Positions 31,420 to 42,669 of a DNA stretch of 64,000 nucleotides are shown here, piece after piece. The position numbers and the translations under genes are program-made. The notes beneath the pieces were generated by a model that was given only the letters and a program-made list of their open reading frames with translations, was not told the origin of the DNA and made no database searches. Position 1 is the stretch's first letter. Each line of letters starts with the position of its first letter. The stretch is from the NCBI RefSeq assembly GCF_018139145.2, contig NW_026114268.1:124001-188000 (forward strand), in the 5' to 3' direction. The stretch is from Gymnogyps californianus. Its lineage: Eukaryota > Chordata > Aves > Accipitriformes > Cathartidae.

Positions 31420-32540
31420 AGGATGAGCATGTTCACCCAGACCAGGGGAGTCATTCTGCCCCTTGACACAGCACTGGTAGGGACCCACACACAAGGGTTT
31501 GCCCCAGTTATCGGCTCCCTATTTTGATGGAGTTGGGAGGAGCTGGAGAGTGCCCAGAGGAGATGTGGCAAGGTGGGGTTTGGGGCCTTAAGCAGATGCC
31601 CTGTGTGGAGGGGCTGAGAGACCTGGGCTTCTTTGGCCCTTTTGCCCAGCGGCAGAGAGGCTCAGGGCAGTATAGGAGTAGCCTGAGACTGCTTGCAGGG
31701 TGGCTTCAGAGATGGTGGAGCTTTTCTCCAAACTGGGAAACATCATGGGAAAGAAAAAATGCCACAAAGGGAGCTTGGGAGGTTGAGATTGGAGACGAGC
31801 AGAAAGAAATGTCACTCCAAGTGCAGTTCTGCTGTTACAATAGACCACCCAGAGAGAGTCTGGATTAGCCAAAGCTTTGTATTTCAATGAACACTCTGTG
31901 AGGATGGAGAGATCTCAGTAAGGGTAGGAAGACGCTCAGGTGAGACCAGGGTTGGTGAGCAGGGTGGATGTCACCAGCTTGCAGGGAAAGAGGTGCAGGT
32001 GTGGGACACGTGTGGTTGAGAGAGCTGAAGGCTCTGGCAAGGCTGGAAGCCTGTTGCTCTCCTGGGCTATGGCTCTTCTCTGTGCAGTTGATGCCTGTGA
32101 GGAGACACCTTATCATTATAGCACCAGGACTTCATTGCCTCCTCATGGCAACCCATGAGCCTGGAAGAGATCGTACTGCAGTCCTGCTCTAAGCATTGCA
32201 CATCCCACATCACACTGCCCCAGGAAGAGCCCTGAGCAATGTGTGAGGGACAGGATCTCCTCTCCCAAGGATTGCGGGTCAGGGCTTGGCCCTTTGACTT
32301 AATAGAACACATCCAGGTTCAGTCAACATGAGAGCCATCTTTTCCTTTCCTTTGCCTCCCTGTCATCACTGCCTCCAGTTTTGTGCTCTAACCACACCCC
32401 AGGGAGGCTTTGTCAGTAATGTCCCTCAGTGGGACCCATTAACGCTCCTTGAAACTTTGGAGTTTGCATCTGACTTTGACTTCTGGAGAGGTTTCTTCAA
32501 CTTCCTCTCACTGTCTGAGTTTCATGGAGTTGGCACCAAA
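31420..32540 (+). mobile_element. Dispersed CR1-like repeat, copy 2 (inverted to copy 1)
   Basis: Reverse-complement of the 20860-22110 repeat in matching order: the 'ACCAGGGGAGTCA' and 'GGAGCTTTTCTC' blocks, the 'CCAGGAAGAGCCCTGAGC' block and the 'GGGAGGCTTTGTCAGTAATG' block. Divergence is substantial. No intact frame. Confidence 0.5.
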
Positions 32541-32559
32541 CCCACCAGAGGGGTCATTA

Positions 32560-34642
32560 AAATGCCTTGGGCTGGTCCTCTGCTGCTGAGCTGGGCTGGG
32601 CTCCTGGGATGGAGGGAGCTCATGGCAAGTGGGCAGCGCTGCAGAGAGACAGCTCTGCCCAGGAGCAGCTCCTCTGCAAAGCGCAGCAGGGCTGAGAGCA
32701 CTGCCTGCAGGCACCGAGGGGAGACGTGCAAGAAAGAGAGAGGTTTAAGGCAGTGTCGTGTGGGAATGGGATGGAGGATGCTGAGAGCTCAAAAGAGGAG
32801 AAACCTTCACAGCCCTTGACACGGTAAGTCTCTGTGTGCAGGGCAATGCAGCTGCAGTTCGTGGAGGGATCTCCTAAAGCTGGCACAGTCCACAGCCTGT
32901 GGGATCTCTCTCTGGTGTAGAGAGGCAGGAGTGCTCCAGAGCAGGGCTTCCCTGCTGCACTGTCAGAAGGAGAGGGCATGACGGCTGCCTTCTTTCCAGA
33001 ATGGCTGCAGTGGTGTGAAGCGGGTGTGCAGCCAGGGGTGCCCAGGGCTGTCCTTTTGAGCAGGGTCCCTGCACCCCAGGCTATGCCAGGGCAGGGAGCG
33101 CCCCAGAGCACTGTGGGGAAAAGCTATGGGTAGAAGGAACAACCCCTGACAGGGCACGATCCTTCTGCTTTCACGAGAGTGCTGCACAGGTCAAGGCTGC
33201 TCACAGCCCCACATCACGCTCAGGACATTTCCAAGGGGACTTTTCAAGAAGCACATCAAGGCAATGCCTCTTGAAAGCTCAGGATCCTGTTCTTTCTGTC
33301 GTCTACTCTTGGCTGTCTGGGTGGGCAATGGGACATAGAAAGTCACCTCTCTGGAGCAGGCACTTAAACTCCAAATCTGTTCCTCTTAGAGATGAATCAA
33401 CCTGGGAGTATCAGAAATCAACACCCTGCGGCTTACAGACAGCACCAGTAGCACCTTTGCAGCCTCCTCAGGGTTGGTCTGATGTTCCCATCAGAGCCTG
33501 CAACCACTGAGCTGCCCCTGGGCAGTGCCCTGCTGCCAGGAGGGGTCTGCAGGGCAGAGCTGAGCACACAGCGGCTGGGATGGGGTCTGTGAGCACTGAC
33601 AGGGAGGAGACGTGGGGACAGGGAAATGGTTCCTGGCAGGGACAGCTCCAGGCAGCAGAGACATGGGCAGGGGGTGAGAGAGAGCTGCTACCATCAAGGT
33701 CTTGGGAGGGGGATTCTGGCACCTCCCTGCTATCCCTTGCAGTGCAGATGCCTTCCGCTGAGCAACCCCCTGGTCTCCTCTCCCACCCAGTGGAGTTTCT
33801 GCCATCAAGACCATGGGTTCTCAAGCTGAGTCGAATTCTCTGCAGGTTCACCCAAAGGAGGAGAAACTCCCGAGTGCTCCCTTGGCAAGAGTGTTGAGGC
33901 ATTTCTCCATCTTGCCCTCCTGTCCATGCTTCCCTTGTTCTTACCCTCGGACTCTCTGGCAACAAGGAGGCTTCAGGTGCAGTGCACACATCGATGCTGC
34001 AGGTCCTGCGATGCGGCTGTGTCCATGGGAGCAAAGTGCCTCAGTTCCTTCCAAGCTGTGGGGCTCTGGACAGTGCAGTGTGTGGGGCTGGGGACTGAGC
34101 TGGCTCTGCTGAGGTCCCTACACTTTTAGCACATCCAGGAGTTTCCCTGGGCTTGTGCTGCCGGAAGATGCTGAGCAGCTCCTCTATATTACAAGTGGGT
34201 TACCGATATAATCTGCATGTCAGGGCTGCTGCTTCCTTGGAGCTACTGGCCATGGACAGCTGGATGTGGTCTTAGTGCTGGTCTCTCCGCACTTCCAAAC
34301 TGTCCTGCTGTGTCCTTAGGTTCGTGTAAGCCCTAAGGGAAATGGTGAATTTCAGCAGCTGTCACCCACTTTCCCCCATTCCCAGTGCTGTAGAGCAGGG
34401 ACGAGTCCTCGGGAGACTACGGGCAGAGCCCTACTCCTTACATCAGACTCAGCCAACACAAACCTGAGCTCCAGCCTGGGGGACGCATGAAGGTCCTGAA
34501 AGAAGGGATTAGGCAATGGGTGTTGGGGAGGTGGGGTGGGGGCTTGGAGGGGGCAGGGAGAGGGAATAGTTTTGCTCAGAGTAGTCCTAACTTGTGAGTG
34601 TGCTTTCTTCCTTTGGCAGTACCTCAGGAACAAAGGGATCAG
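32560..34642 (+). repeat. Upstream half of olfactory-receptor duplication unit 1
   Basis: Closely matches 48150-50769 (+) and 63570-61369 (-), for example GGAGGGAGCTCATGGCAAG, GAGAGACAGCTCTGCCCAGG and GCAGGGCAGAGCTGAGCACA blocks in the same order. It presumably holds the 5' exon and promoter of the receptor: a polypyrimidine tract and TTTGGCAG (AG at 34618-34619) lie just before the ATG. Confidence 0.7.
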
Positions 34643-35575
34643 ATGTCCAACGGCAGCTCCATCACGGAGTTCCTCCTCCTGGCATTCACAGACACGCGGG
34701 AGCTGCAGCTCTTGCACTTCTGGCTCTTGCTGGGCATCTACCTGGCTGCCCTCCTGGGCAACGGCCTCATCATCACCGCCGTAGCCTGCGACCACCGCCT
34801 CCACACCCCCATGTACTTCTTCCTCCTCAATCTCTCCCTCATCGACTTGGGCTCCATCTCCACCACTCTTCCCAAAGCCATGGCCAATTCCCTGTGGGAC
34901 AACAGGTCTATTTCCTATGTAGGTTGTGCTGCCCAGTCTTTCTGTTTTGCTTCTTGCTTGGAGCAGAGTTTTTCTTCTCACCATCATGGCCTATGACCGC
35001 TACGTTGCCATCTGCAAACCCCTGCACTACGGGACCCTCCTGGGCAGCAGAGCTTGTGTCCACATGGCAGCAGCTGCCTGGGGCAGTGGGTTTCTCATAC
35101 TGTGCTGCATACTGCCAATACATTTTCACTACCTCTCTGCCAAGGCAATGTCCTGGACCAGTTTTTCTGTGAAATCCCCCAGATCCTCAAGCTCTCCTGC
35201 TCACACTCCTACCTCAGGGAAGCTGGGCTTTTTGTGGTCATTGCCTGTTTATTCTTTGGGTGTTTTGTTTTCATCGTGCTGTCCTATGTGCAGATCTTCA
35301 GGGCCGTGCTGAAGATCCCTTCTGAGCAGGGACGGCACAAAGCCTTTTCCACGTGCCTCCCTCACCTGGCCGTGGTCTCCCTCTTTGTCAGCACCTCTCT
35401 TTTTGCCTACCTGAAGTCCCCTTCCATGTCCTCCCAATCCCTGGATCTGGTGATGGCAGTTCTGTACTCGGTGGTGCCTCCAATAGTGAATCCCTTCATC
35501 TACAGCATGAGGAACAAAGAGATCAAAGATTCCCTGAGGAAAATATTTCAACACATACTATTTCAGCATCATTAA
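34643..35575 (+). pseudogene. Olfactory receptor pseudogene (OR14-like, gamma-c)
   Basis: Would be a seven-helix odorant receptor of ciliated sensory neurons. It begins MSNGSSITEFLLLAF (N-glycosylation site at Asn3), has LHTPMYFFLLNLS in TM2, MAYDRYVAICKP after TM3, KAFSTCLPHLAVVS before TM6 and NPFIYSMRN in TM7, and ends at TAA 35573-35575. Against the two relatives in this window three single bases are missing, near 34937 (CCAG-TC), 34970-34980 (T run) and 35097. The frame passes through all three phases and returns to the first, so the C-terminal half is in the original frame. About 38 and 41 residues between breaks are misread. As assembled it is inactive; three independent one-base losses make a sequencing error less likely than for a single one. 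Confidence 0.85.
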
Positions 35576-35638
35576 GGTACCCCTACTCCTTATAATACTC
35601 CCAGGGTATCTCAGGAAAAGTCAGGGCTATCTTTTATT

Positions 35639-36179
35639 GAGAGAATTGGAAGGATAAAAGTGAGAAAACCCGTGGGTTGAGTTAAAGACAGTTTTAATAG
35701 GTAAAGCAAAAGCTGTGCACGCAAGCAAAACAAAACAAGGAATTCATTCACTGCTTGCCATTGGCAGGCAGGTGTTCAGCCATCTCCAGGAAAGCAGGGC
35801 TTCATCACGTGTAACAGTTACTTGGGAAGACAAACACCATCACTCTGAATGTCCCCCCTTCCTTCTTCTTCCCCACCTTTATATTGCTGAGCATGACATC
35901 ATATGGTCTGGAATATCCCTTTGGTCAGTCAGGGCCAGATGTCCTGGCTGTGTACCCTCCAACTTCTTGTGTACCCTCCCAACTTCTTGTGTAGCCCCAG
36001 CCTACTCGCTGGTGGGGTGGGGTGAGAAGCAGAAAAGGCCTTGACTCTGTGTAAGCACTGCTCAGCAATAAAGCAAACATCCCTGTATTACCAACATTGT
36101 TCTCATCACAAGTCCAAAACATAGCCCCATACTAGCTACTATGAAGAAATTTAACTCTATCCCAGCTAAAACCAGCACA
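35639..36179 (-). mobile_element. ERVL-type LTR, U5 end missing
   Basis: Minus-strand reading starts TGTGCTGGTTTTAGCTGGGA, carries GGTTGGTAATACAGGGATG, CTGAGCAGTGCTTACAC and TATGATGTCATGCTCAGC, and stops at GAATTGGAAG..., short of the usual TAAACCATGACA end. It sits 65 bases after the receptor stop codon and is absent from the other two receptor units, so it inserted after the duplication. Confidence 0.8.
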
Positions 36180-36189
36180 TGGACCTACG

Positions 36190-37663
36190 GTACCAGGCTG
36201 CTTGCATAAATAAAGAAGCCAGCAGAAAATCTTTGGTCTGAGCTCTCATCTCTTCAAACGTTCTCCGGAGCTGGGGGCACAGCCCAGCAGGAAGAAAGGG
36301 TTAAGGAGCGCAAATCCCAGCTGCCGCATGGAGGAGCAGCCCATGGGGCCCCCGAGGCTGCACCTTGCTGCCTCAGCGGGCACTCCCTCTCTTCTGCCTG
36401 CGTATCATCAGGGCTGCTGCTTCCCTGGAGCCATGGCCATGGCCAGCAGTAGGACATGCTCTTTTCAGTGCTGGTCTCTCCTCCCTTCCACACTCTCCTC
36501 TTGTGCCCTTGCATTTGTATTAGCCCAAAGGGCTCGTGGACCTTGAGACAGTCCTGTTGTCTCTACGGTGGCATCCCTGTGGCTGTGGGCAGGAGCAGCC
36601 ATGTGAACCACTGTGTCAGAGCTGGCCTCGTGCTAGCACAGCCGTCACCAAAAAGGGCTCCTCAGGGCAGGGCCAGAAGGCCGGATGCCTCTTCCAAAGC
36701 TGGTGTCAGGACTATACCCAAGGAGCCGCTCCCTCAAAAGGACTTCTGCTCTTCTGGGGTTCTCGATAGCTTCAGGGAGACGATCTCAGAGTCCCAGGGG
36801 GATCTGTCAGGGACTGAGGGCTGGACCAAGAGTTCCCTTCTTGGTGGCATGTGTCCAAGCAGACAGCAACTGGTCTTTGATATATGTCCCTGGTGCTGTC
36901 CCACCTGCAGTGGGGCTGATGGCAGATGCCATCCTGGAGAGGAATTGGGAGCTGCCAGGAGAAGTCAGGGGATCACCAGGGACACTGTGTGAGTCTGACT
37001 TGGCAGTGAGTTGCACCTCATAAAATTAATGACCCTCCGAGGTGGAGTGTCCTGGAAGAAAAGGCAAACCTGAGGAGACCACGGGCTAACGAGGGCTCTG
37101 CAATGCCAGAAAAGGCCGTGAGGAGCCAGCAGGCAATAGGACCAAAGGCTGGAGAGTGGTTCATGAAAGCCTCTTGGAAAGCCCACGCGCTGGATCTAGT
37201 GCAGCCCTGCCCTGCCCTTTGTGCCAATGCAGACACCCCTTGCTCCTGCCCAGCCCTGTCCTTAGCTATTGAGCATCAAGGGAAGATGGAAAGGGGCTCA
37301 GCAGCAGTGATCTCTTTCTGGCTGGGTCTGCTCCCCACCCTGACCAGCATGGCCAGTGCAGGCTCACCCCATGGTCCCAGGGCACCACAGCTCCCTCGCT
37401 CTGCACAGCAGCACCGCCAGCTTGGGGTCTTGCAGGGAGCACGGAGAGGGAAGCAGGAGCGGCCGGCCAGGCCAGCACGGACACACTCACCTGGGGAAAG
37501 GCTCTCTGGGGAGCAGGGATGACTCTGGAGAAGAGCAAGGCAGCATTTGTGTGCCTGCAGGGAGGAATGCATGTCAAAGAGAAACCTCTTTCTGCGGGCA
37601 CCCACTCGGGGCAGGCTGCTCTGTCCCCTGGCCAGGACTCTTGTGCTGGCCTGCGGAGAGGGG
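36190..37663 (+). other. Receptor-associated duplicated flank
   Basis: No gene. 36400-36530 resembles 34205-34330 (GGGCTGCTGCTTCC, AGTGCTGGTCTCTCC). 37270-37620 matches the reverse complement of 59290-59560 (GGTCCCAGGGCACCA, GGCCAGGCCAGCA, GGGGAAAGGCTCTCT, GGAGCAGGGAT). Duplicated flanking DNA around the receptors. Confidence 0.5.
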
Positions 37664-38617
37664 TGTCATGGATGAGTGATTTAGATCACTTAAAGAATCA
37701 CCATCAAAGGGATTAGCAAAAGGGATTTTAATGTGAATTTGTAAAACTGAGACTTAACAAGGTTCGATGGCAAGGTTCACTCTATTACTTACTCCATGGA
37801 AGAAACATACAAAGGAAAATCAAGTTAGAGTCAATTTAGAATGATTTACACAAAGATCGGAGACGCAAAAGGTAAGGGAGACCCTCCCGTTGAGTCACAA
37901 GGTTCAGAATGGACCCCTTGCTTTCTAAACTCCTTCTCAGAGAGGAGTCTAGGTGCGGCTGGATCCAGACTTAGTCCCAGACTTGGTCAACGGTTTATGT
38001 CTAATGGAACTAGACCCAAGGATTTCATTAGCATTAATTCAGCATGCTGTCAGTCACTTACTGAGGATCTGTTTTGAATAAGAGGTCTCTCTGCCTTGGG
38101 TAAGGAAGGATCTCTTAGTCTCTGGCAAGGAATCTCAAACCTTGAGAGGTGTCCCTGCTCAAGGGGAGAGTTGCCTGGCGTGCAGTCCAGTTCCAATTCA
38201 GGGAGAACTCAAATTGGGCTCATCCAAGGATCTGTCGTTGGTAAAAGGTCTCTCTGCCTCGAGGAGCAACCTTGAGAGGCGTCCCAGCTCAAGGGGAGAT
38301 CACTGCCATGCAGCCACGCTGCCTAGCAGGGAGAGCTCAAAGAAGGCTCCCTTAGGCTGTCGTATTTATGGAATAAAGTGGTTGGCTTGTAGTCCAATTG
38401 CATACAATGGGAGAGGTATGCATGAGACTCCTTGTACCCACAGCTTTCTTTGTTCCTTGATAAATGAGTCTTGGAAAAACCACCCGCTATTCATGCATTC
38501 ATCGCATGATCGGTGTTCCAAGCTCATATGCATCGATGCTCATCGAGGCCTTGAGCTTCCTGGATCTTCCTGGTGTTTATTAACTATCTTCCTGGCTCCC
38601 TCCAGGAGCTCATGACA
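37664..38617 (-). mobile_element. LTR of another ERV family (minus strand)
   Basis: Plus strand begins TGTCATGGATG and ends GAGCTCATGACA, giving TG...CA inverted ends. On the minus strand a TATA-like CATAAATAC (near 38368) is followed ~640 bases on by ATTAAA (near 37730), as in an LTR. Two internal blocks of ~90 bases are similar (AAGGTCTCTCTGCCT near 38075-38160 and 38248-38310). No matching target duplication was found. Confidence 0.55.
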
Positions 38618-38667
38618 ATCTTTTTTGTCCTTAACAGGGGCTTTAGGACCATCTGTAACCATGTGTT

Positions 38668-38755
38668 AGGCTTACACTTGGACTCGATGATCTTAAAGCT
38701 CTTTTTGAACCTAAATGTTTCGATCATTATATAATACTATGATCTTTTATGAAAC
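38668..38755 (+). mobile_element. CR1 3' tail, degenerate
   Basis: TTGGACTCGATGATCTTAAA, CTTTTTGAACCTAAATG and a run of ATTATATAATACTATGATC: the 3' terminus of CR1, diverged. Confidence 0.7.
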
Positions 38756-39399
38756 CATTGTCTTTTTCTGATCTTCTGTGCAGAAGGAACAGTCAGAGAA
38801 AAGCCTCAAATACACCAGAAGGGATGCCAAGTGCAGTGCCAGTAAGAACAAGGTGAGCAACACCCAAGGCTGTGGCTTCCTGGCAAGGAGTCTGCCCTGA
38901 GAAGGGGATCCAGCCTCTGCCATCTGGGGACACAAAAGGGGACTTTTGCAAGACCACTCTTCATCTGAACCGCCCTGGATATGTCATTGAGGATTGGCTA
39001 TCATGACACATATGGCAAATACCGATTCAATTTACGAATCATGGACATTTATGTTTAGGCAGATTAATGTAGAGTTCTTTGTAGAGAATTATACTCTTGG
39101 GGAAATTACAAAAACACCTGAAGAATTGTTGAGAGATGATTGACAGAAGCCCCAGCACATTTGATTCTCAAGAAACGGGACACCAGAGTCCAAGGGAAGA
39201 ATGCTTTGGGCACTTCCCTTGGATTTGGGAAACTGAAGCACGCTCCCCTTTGCCTGACAGCCTGCCCTCCTCAGCGAGCTCTGTGAGTAACTCTACCAAT
39301 GAGGTCTGAACTCACAGTCATGTCAGGTAATTTATGTCTAATTGCAGCCAATTTTGTCTAATTCCAGCCAGTCAAGAGAGGTGATTAGCCCGCTAAAAT
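38756..39399. other. No gene recognised
   Basis: Moderately AT-rich. No gene or named repeat seen. Confidence 0.45.
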
Positions 39400-39947
39400 T
39401 CAGCGTTGGTGCGGCCTCACCTTGAATACTGTGTGCCGTTCTAGGTGCCACAATTTAAGAAGGTTGTGAAGGTCCTTCAGTGTGTCCAGAGGAGGGCAAC
39501 AAAGCTGGTGAAAGGGCTGGAAGGAATGTCCTCTGAGGAGCAGCTGAGGACTTTGGGCTTGTCTAGTTTGGAGAAAAGGAGCCTGAGGGGTGACCTCATT
39601 GCTCTCTGCAGCTTCCTGAGGAGGGGACGTGGAGAGGGAGGTGCTGATCTCTTCTCCCTGGGATCCAGGGACAGGACACCTGGGAATGGTTCAAAGCTGC
39701 ACCAGGAGAGGTTCAGCTGGATATGAGGAAGCATTTCTTTCCCAAGAGGGTGGTCAAACCCTGGAACAGGCTTCCTCGAGAGGTGGTGGATGCCCCAAGC
39801 CTGGCAGTGTTTAAGAGGCATTTGGACAATGCCCTTAACAACATGCTTGAACTTTTGGTCAGCCCTGAAGTGGTCAGGCAGTTGGACTAGATGATCGTTG
39901 TAGGTCCCTTCCAACTGAAATAGCCTGTTCTTTTCTATTCTATTCAT
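39400..39947 (+). mobile_element. CR1 LINE 3' end
   Basis: Plus-strand ORF2 C-terminal part: VRPHLEYCVPF-like start, [59 protein letters not shown], then the 3' end LDDRCRSLPTE-type stretch (GATGATCGTTGTAGGTCCCTTCC) and TTCTATTCTATTC. Frame changes are present. Confidence 0.85.
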
Positions 39948-41510
39948 CCAATGTTGTCCTGCCAGCTCAGGATTTGAGCTTCCATTTGAACCCATAACAT
40001 TTCAATTCACACTACCTCCATCTTCCTTCTGACACTGGCTGTTGTGTGACACGACTGTCCTGGTGCTCCAGGCAGGATGGGCAAATGTTTGATGCCTGAA
40101 CTGGAACTTCTCCCCTTGCTGGAAATGCGAATGCAGCAGGCTCCAGCCAAGAGGCCCAACAAAGAAAACTTCCCATAGGGCCAACTAATGAAAACATCCC
40201 ACAGGCTGTGGGACATTCTCCTCAATGGCAGAGAATTTGTAAGTCCAGACGATACAACTTCACCTGCTTTTCCCTCTCTCTTTGTAAGTTGTCTCTCAAC
40301 ATTTATGAATTTAAGCTGCTTTGCCACTTTGAAACTGTGTCTCTTTGAAAAACTAACCCTGAATGTTTGGGGTTTTTTTTTAAACCCAAATGAATATGCA
40401 GAATTGAAGTTGGTTTCCATATGTGGGACAGCTTTGCACAACATCTGCTCCAAGAGGGGAAATATCTCAGCCTGCCATGGGAAATGGGTGAAGCTGTGGG
40501 GGATAAATGTGTTTCCTGAGACAATATTTGATATGCATACAGTACTAAAAGGTGGTGAAGGTGAATGGGCATGAAAGCAACAGGAAAACTGCCCATCCAA
40601 TGGAGCTCTGCAGAAGGAAGATGGAGCTGGACACAGCGTGAGGTGATAGAAGTGGGATCAGCATGTAGAGAAGACTTTTCTAAGGAAGGCTGTGCAAGGG
40701 AGTACCCTGACTTCACCCAGCTAAAAAAATAGAGACCGGGCAGTATGCTGAAGTGATGGGGAGAAGTGTCCTGGGGTAAAAGAGTGTGAATGAGAGAAGG
40801 TGGGAGAGATTTGGGCTGCAGAGGTTTGAGGTAGTCCTTTCAAGGTCTGAGCAGGCTGAGCTTTGGAGCCAAGGAAAAATGAACAAGTTCTCAAGGATGT
40901 TTTGCAATTAGTGGTACTATCCCTAGTACCAGTAACAGGACAGTGCTGTAAGGGAACTCTTTCTTCTTCTTGATGTCCATCAAGACTACAGCTCTTTAAT
41001 TTCCTTCTCAACAGCCATTCTATATTGACAAAATTGCTCTAAGTTCTCAGTAGCTAGCCTCTGGCATGAAGTTCTTAGAACAGTGTTTTACCTCTCACTG
41101 CTACCTCCTTGTTATCATTTAAAGCTTACACCTCTTAGACAGATTTGCCCCTACGTCATGCCTGCTCCATCTCTTTTTGCCCTCTTTTCATTAGGAGGAG
41201 GAGGTGGAGTAGGGGAGTTGTTTCATTTTTAGCCAAAGAAGGCCAAGGCACAGATCCCAGGTTAGTGCAAAGGAACAAAGAAAGGCAAAATGTTCATGTG
41301 GCATACAGATACACCACCATTACCTGCATTTCCAGGCTCTGAAGTCCTAACTCTGCAGCAGGGAGCCTGGAAAGTCTCAGCTCCCTTCATCTGCCCTGCA
41401 TTTCCGCATGTAAAATGAAACTGACCTAGTCAAAAAGTTGGTTTTGATTCTCTTCACAAACTAAAACATCGCTTATGTCAGGAGATTGGCCCATACACCT
41501 AAATAAGAAT
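39948..41510. other. No gene recognised
   Basis: AT-rich to mixed noncoding sequence between a CR1 copy and the ERVL provirus. Open frames on the minus strand (40007-40600) show no domain. The last ~70 bases may be diverged U3 of the following LTR. Confidence 0.4.
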
Positions 41511-41802
41511 CGGATCGCCGCTCTGGCATCGGTCAGCGGGTGGTGAGCAATTGCATTGTGCATCACTGTTTTTTTTCCTTCCCCCCCTTCCTTTTTTTTG
41601 TTATATTCCTTTTCATTACTATTATTATTATATTTCATTATTAATATTGTTAGTATTATATTTTACTTTAATTATTAAACTGTTCTTATCTCAACCCACG
41701 AGTTTTACTTTTTTTTCCTTTCCTCCTCCTCACCCCACTGGGAGGGGGGAGGAGGAAGCAGCTGCGTGGTGCTTAGTTGCTGATTGGGGTTAAACCATGA
41801 CA
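41511..41802 (+). mobile_element. 5' LTR remnant of the ERVL
   Basis: Matches the right half of the 3' LTR (GCTCTGGCATCGGTCAGCGG, CATTGTGCATCACTG, ATTAAACTGTTCTTATCTC) and ends TAAACCATGACA. Upstream U3 is missing or too diverged; the left end is approximate. Confidence 0.8.
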
Positions 41803-41809
41803 GCCTTTT

Positions 41810-41827
41810 TGGTGCCCAACGTGGGGC
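41810..41827 (+). promoter_or_regulatory. ERVL primer-binding site (tRNA-Lys type)
   Basis: TGGTGCCCAACGTGGGGC lies 7 bases after the LTR end. It is complementary to the 3' end of tRNA-Lys(CTT) with one mismatch (TGGT for TGGC). Class-III ERVL elements are named for a tRNA-Leu primer, so this is unexpected. Confidence 0.65.
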
Positions 41828-42141
41828 ATGAAGGGTTGAGATAACGACGGATCTGATCAGAGTGTGTTAAAACAAACTTGTTATAAGCATTCATTGTATT
41901 GGTTTGATAGTTACTGGTTACAATGTGGGTTCTTTTGCTCTCCAAGTTGGTGGTGTGGTTCTTGAAGTTGCGTTATGTAATGCCCTACTTGCAGTATATG
42001 CTCCCTGTTGTGCTGTTTATCATCTGTGGGAACCGGGCTAGAGTTATCACGTTGTTGTTGTTTGTAACACTGGTTTATGATATGATAGAAGTGCAAGCCG
42101 TGAAACTAATCGGGTGTTTGTACTCAGCATTGTTGTCACCT

Positions 42142-42321
42142 CCGTACTTCGGGAGCCACCTATGGGAGACTGTTAATAATTGTACCTTTTACCTTTTCTC
42201 CTCTGGGAGCCAATCTATGGAGGAGACATCTCTGTACTTCGGGTGCTGTCTCCTAGAGAATATTAATAATTGCACTTTCTACCTTTTCTCCTCGGGGAGC
42301 CAACCTATTGGGGAGACATCT
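42142..42321 (+). repeat. 90-bp tandem duplication in gag
   Basis: Two head-to-tail 90-base copies (42142-42231 and 42232-42321), each coding (P/L)YFG...NNCTFYLFSSGSQ...ETS. They differ mostly in the first third. Frame is kept. Confidence 0.85.
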
Positions 42322-42519
42322 TCCCACATCTTCCCTTTCTCTGCCAGGTTAATTGCAATAGCATTGAAGGAGTTTGTAAATTTTGAATATCCTTGGGATG
42401 TTGAAGTTAGCATGGTCCTATTGCTAGGAATCAGCCTGTTCCTGAATGTGATTCAGATCTTGTCTAGGGTTAAACAACTATTTAAAAATACCACCCAGAG
42501 ATCAGCTCCCACAACTGCA

Positions 42520-42669
42520 GCTACTCCAACCCTGGTGACAGGTACTTCAGCTACTCAAACTCTGGCGACAGCTACTGCAGCTACTCTAATCCCTATGACA
42601 AGCACTGTGGCTACTCAAACCCCAGCAACAGGCACTGTGGCTACTCAAACCTTGGCGATGGATGATGCA
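42520..42669 (+). repeat. 30-bp coding minisatellite in gag
   Basis: Five in-frame 30-base units starting GCTACTC; decapeptides ATPTLVTGTS, ATQTLATATA, ATLIPMTSTV, ATQTPATGTV, ATQTLAMDDA. Ala/Thr-rich, mucin-like. Confidence 0.85.
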
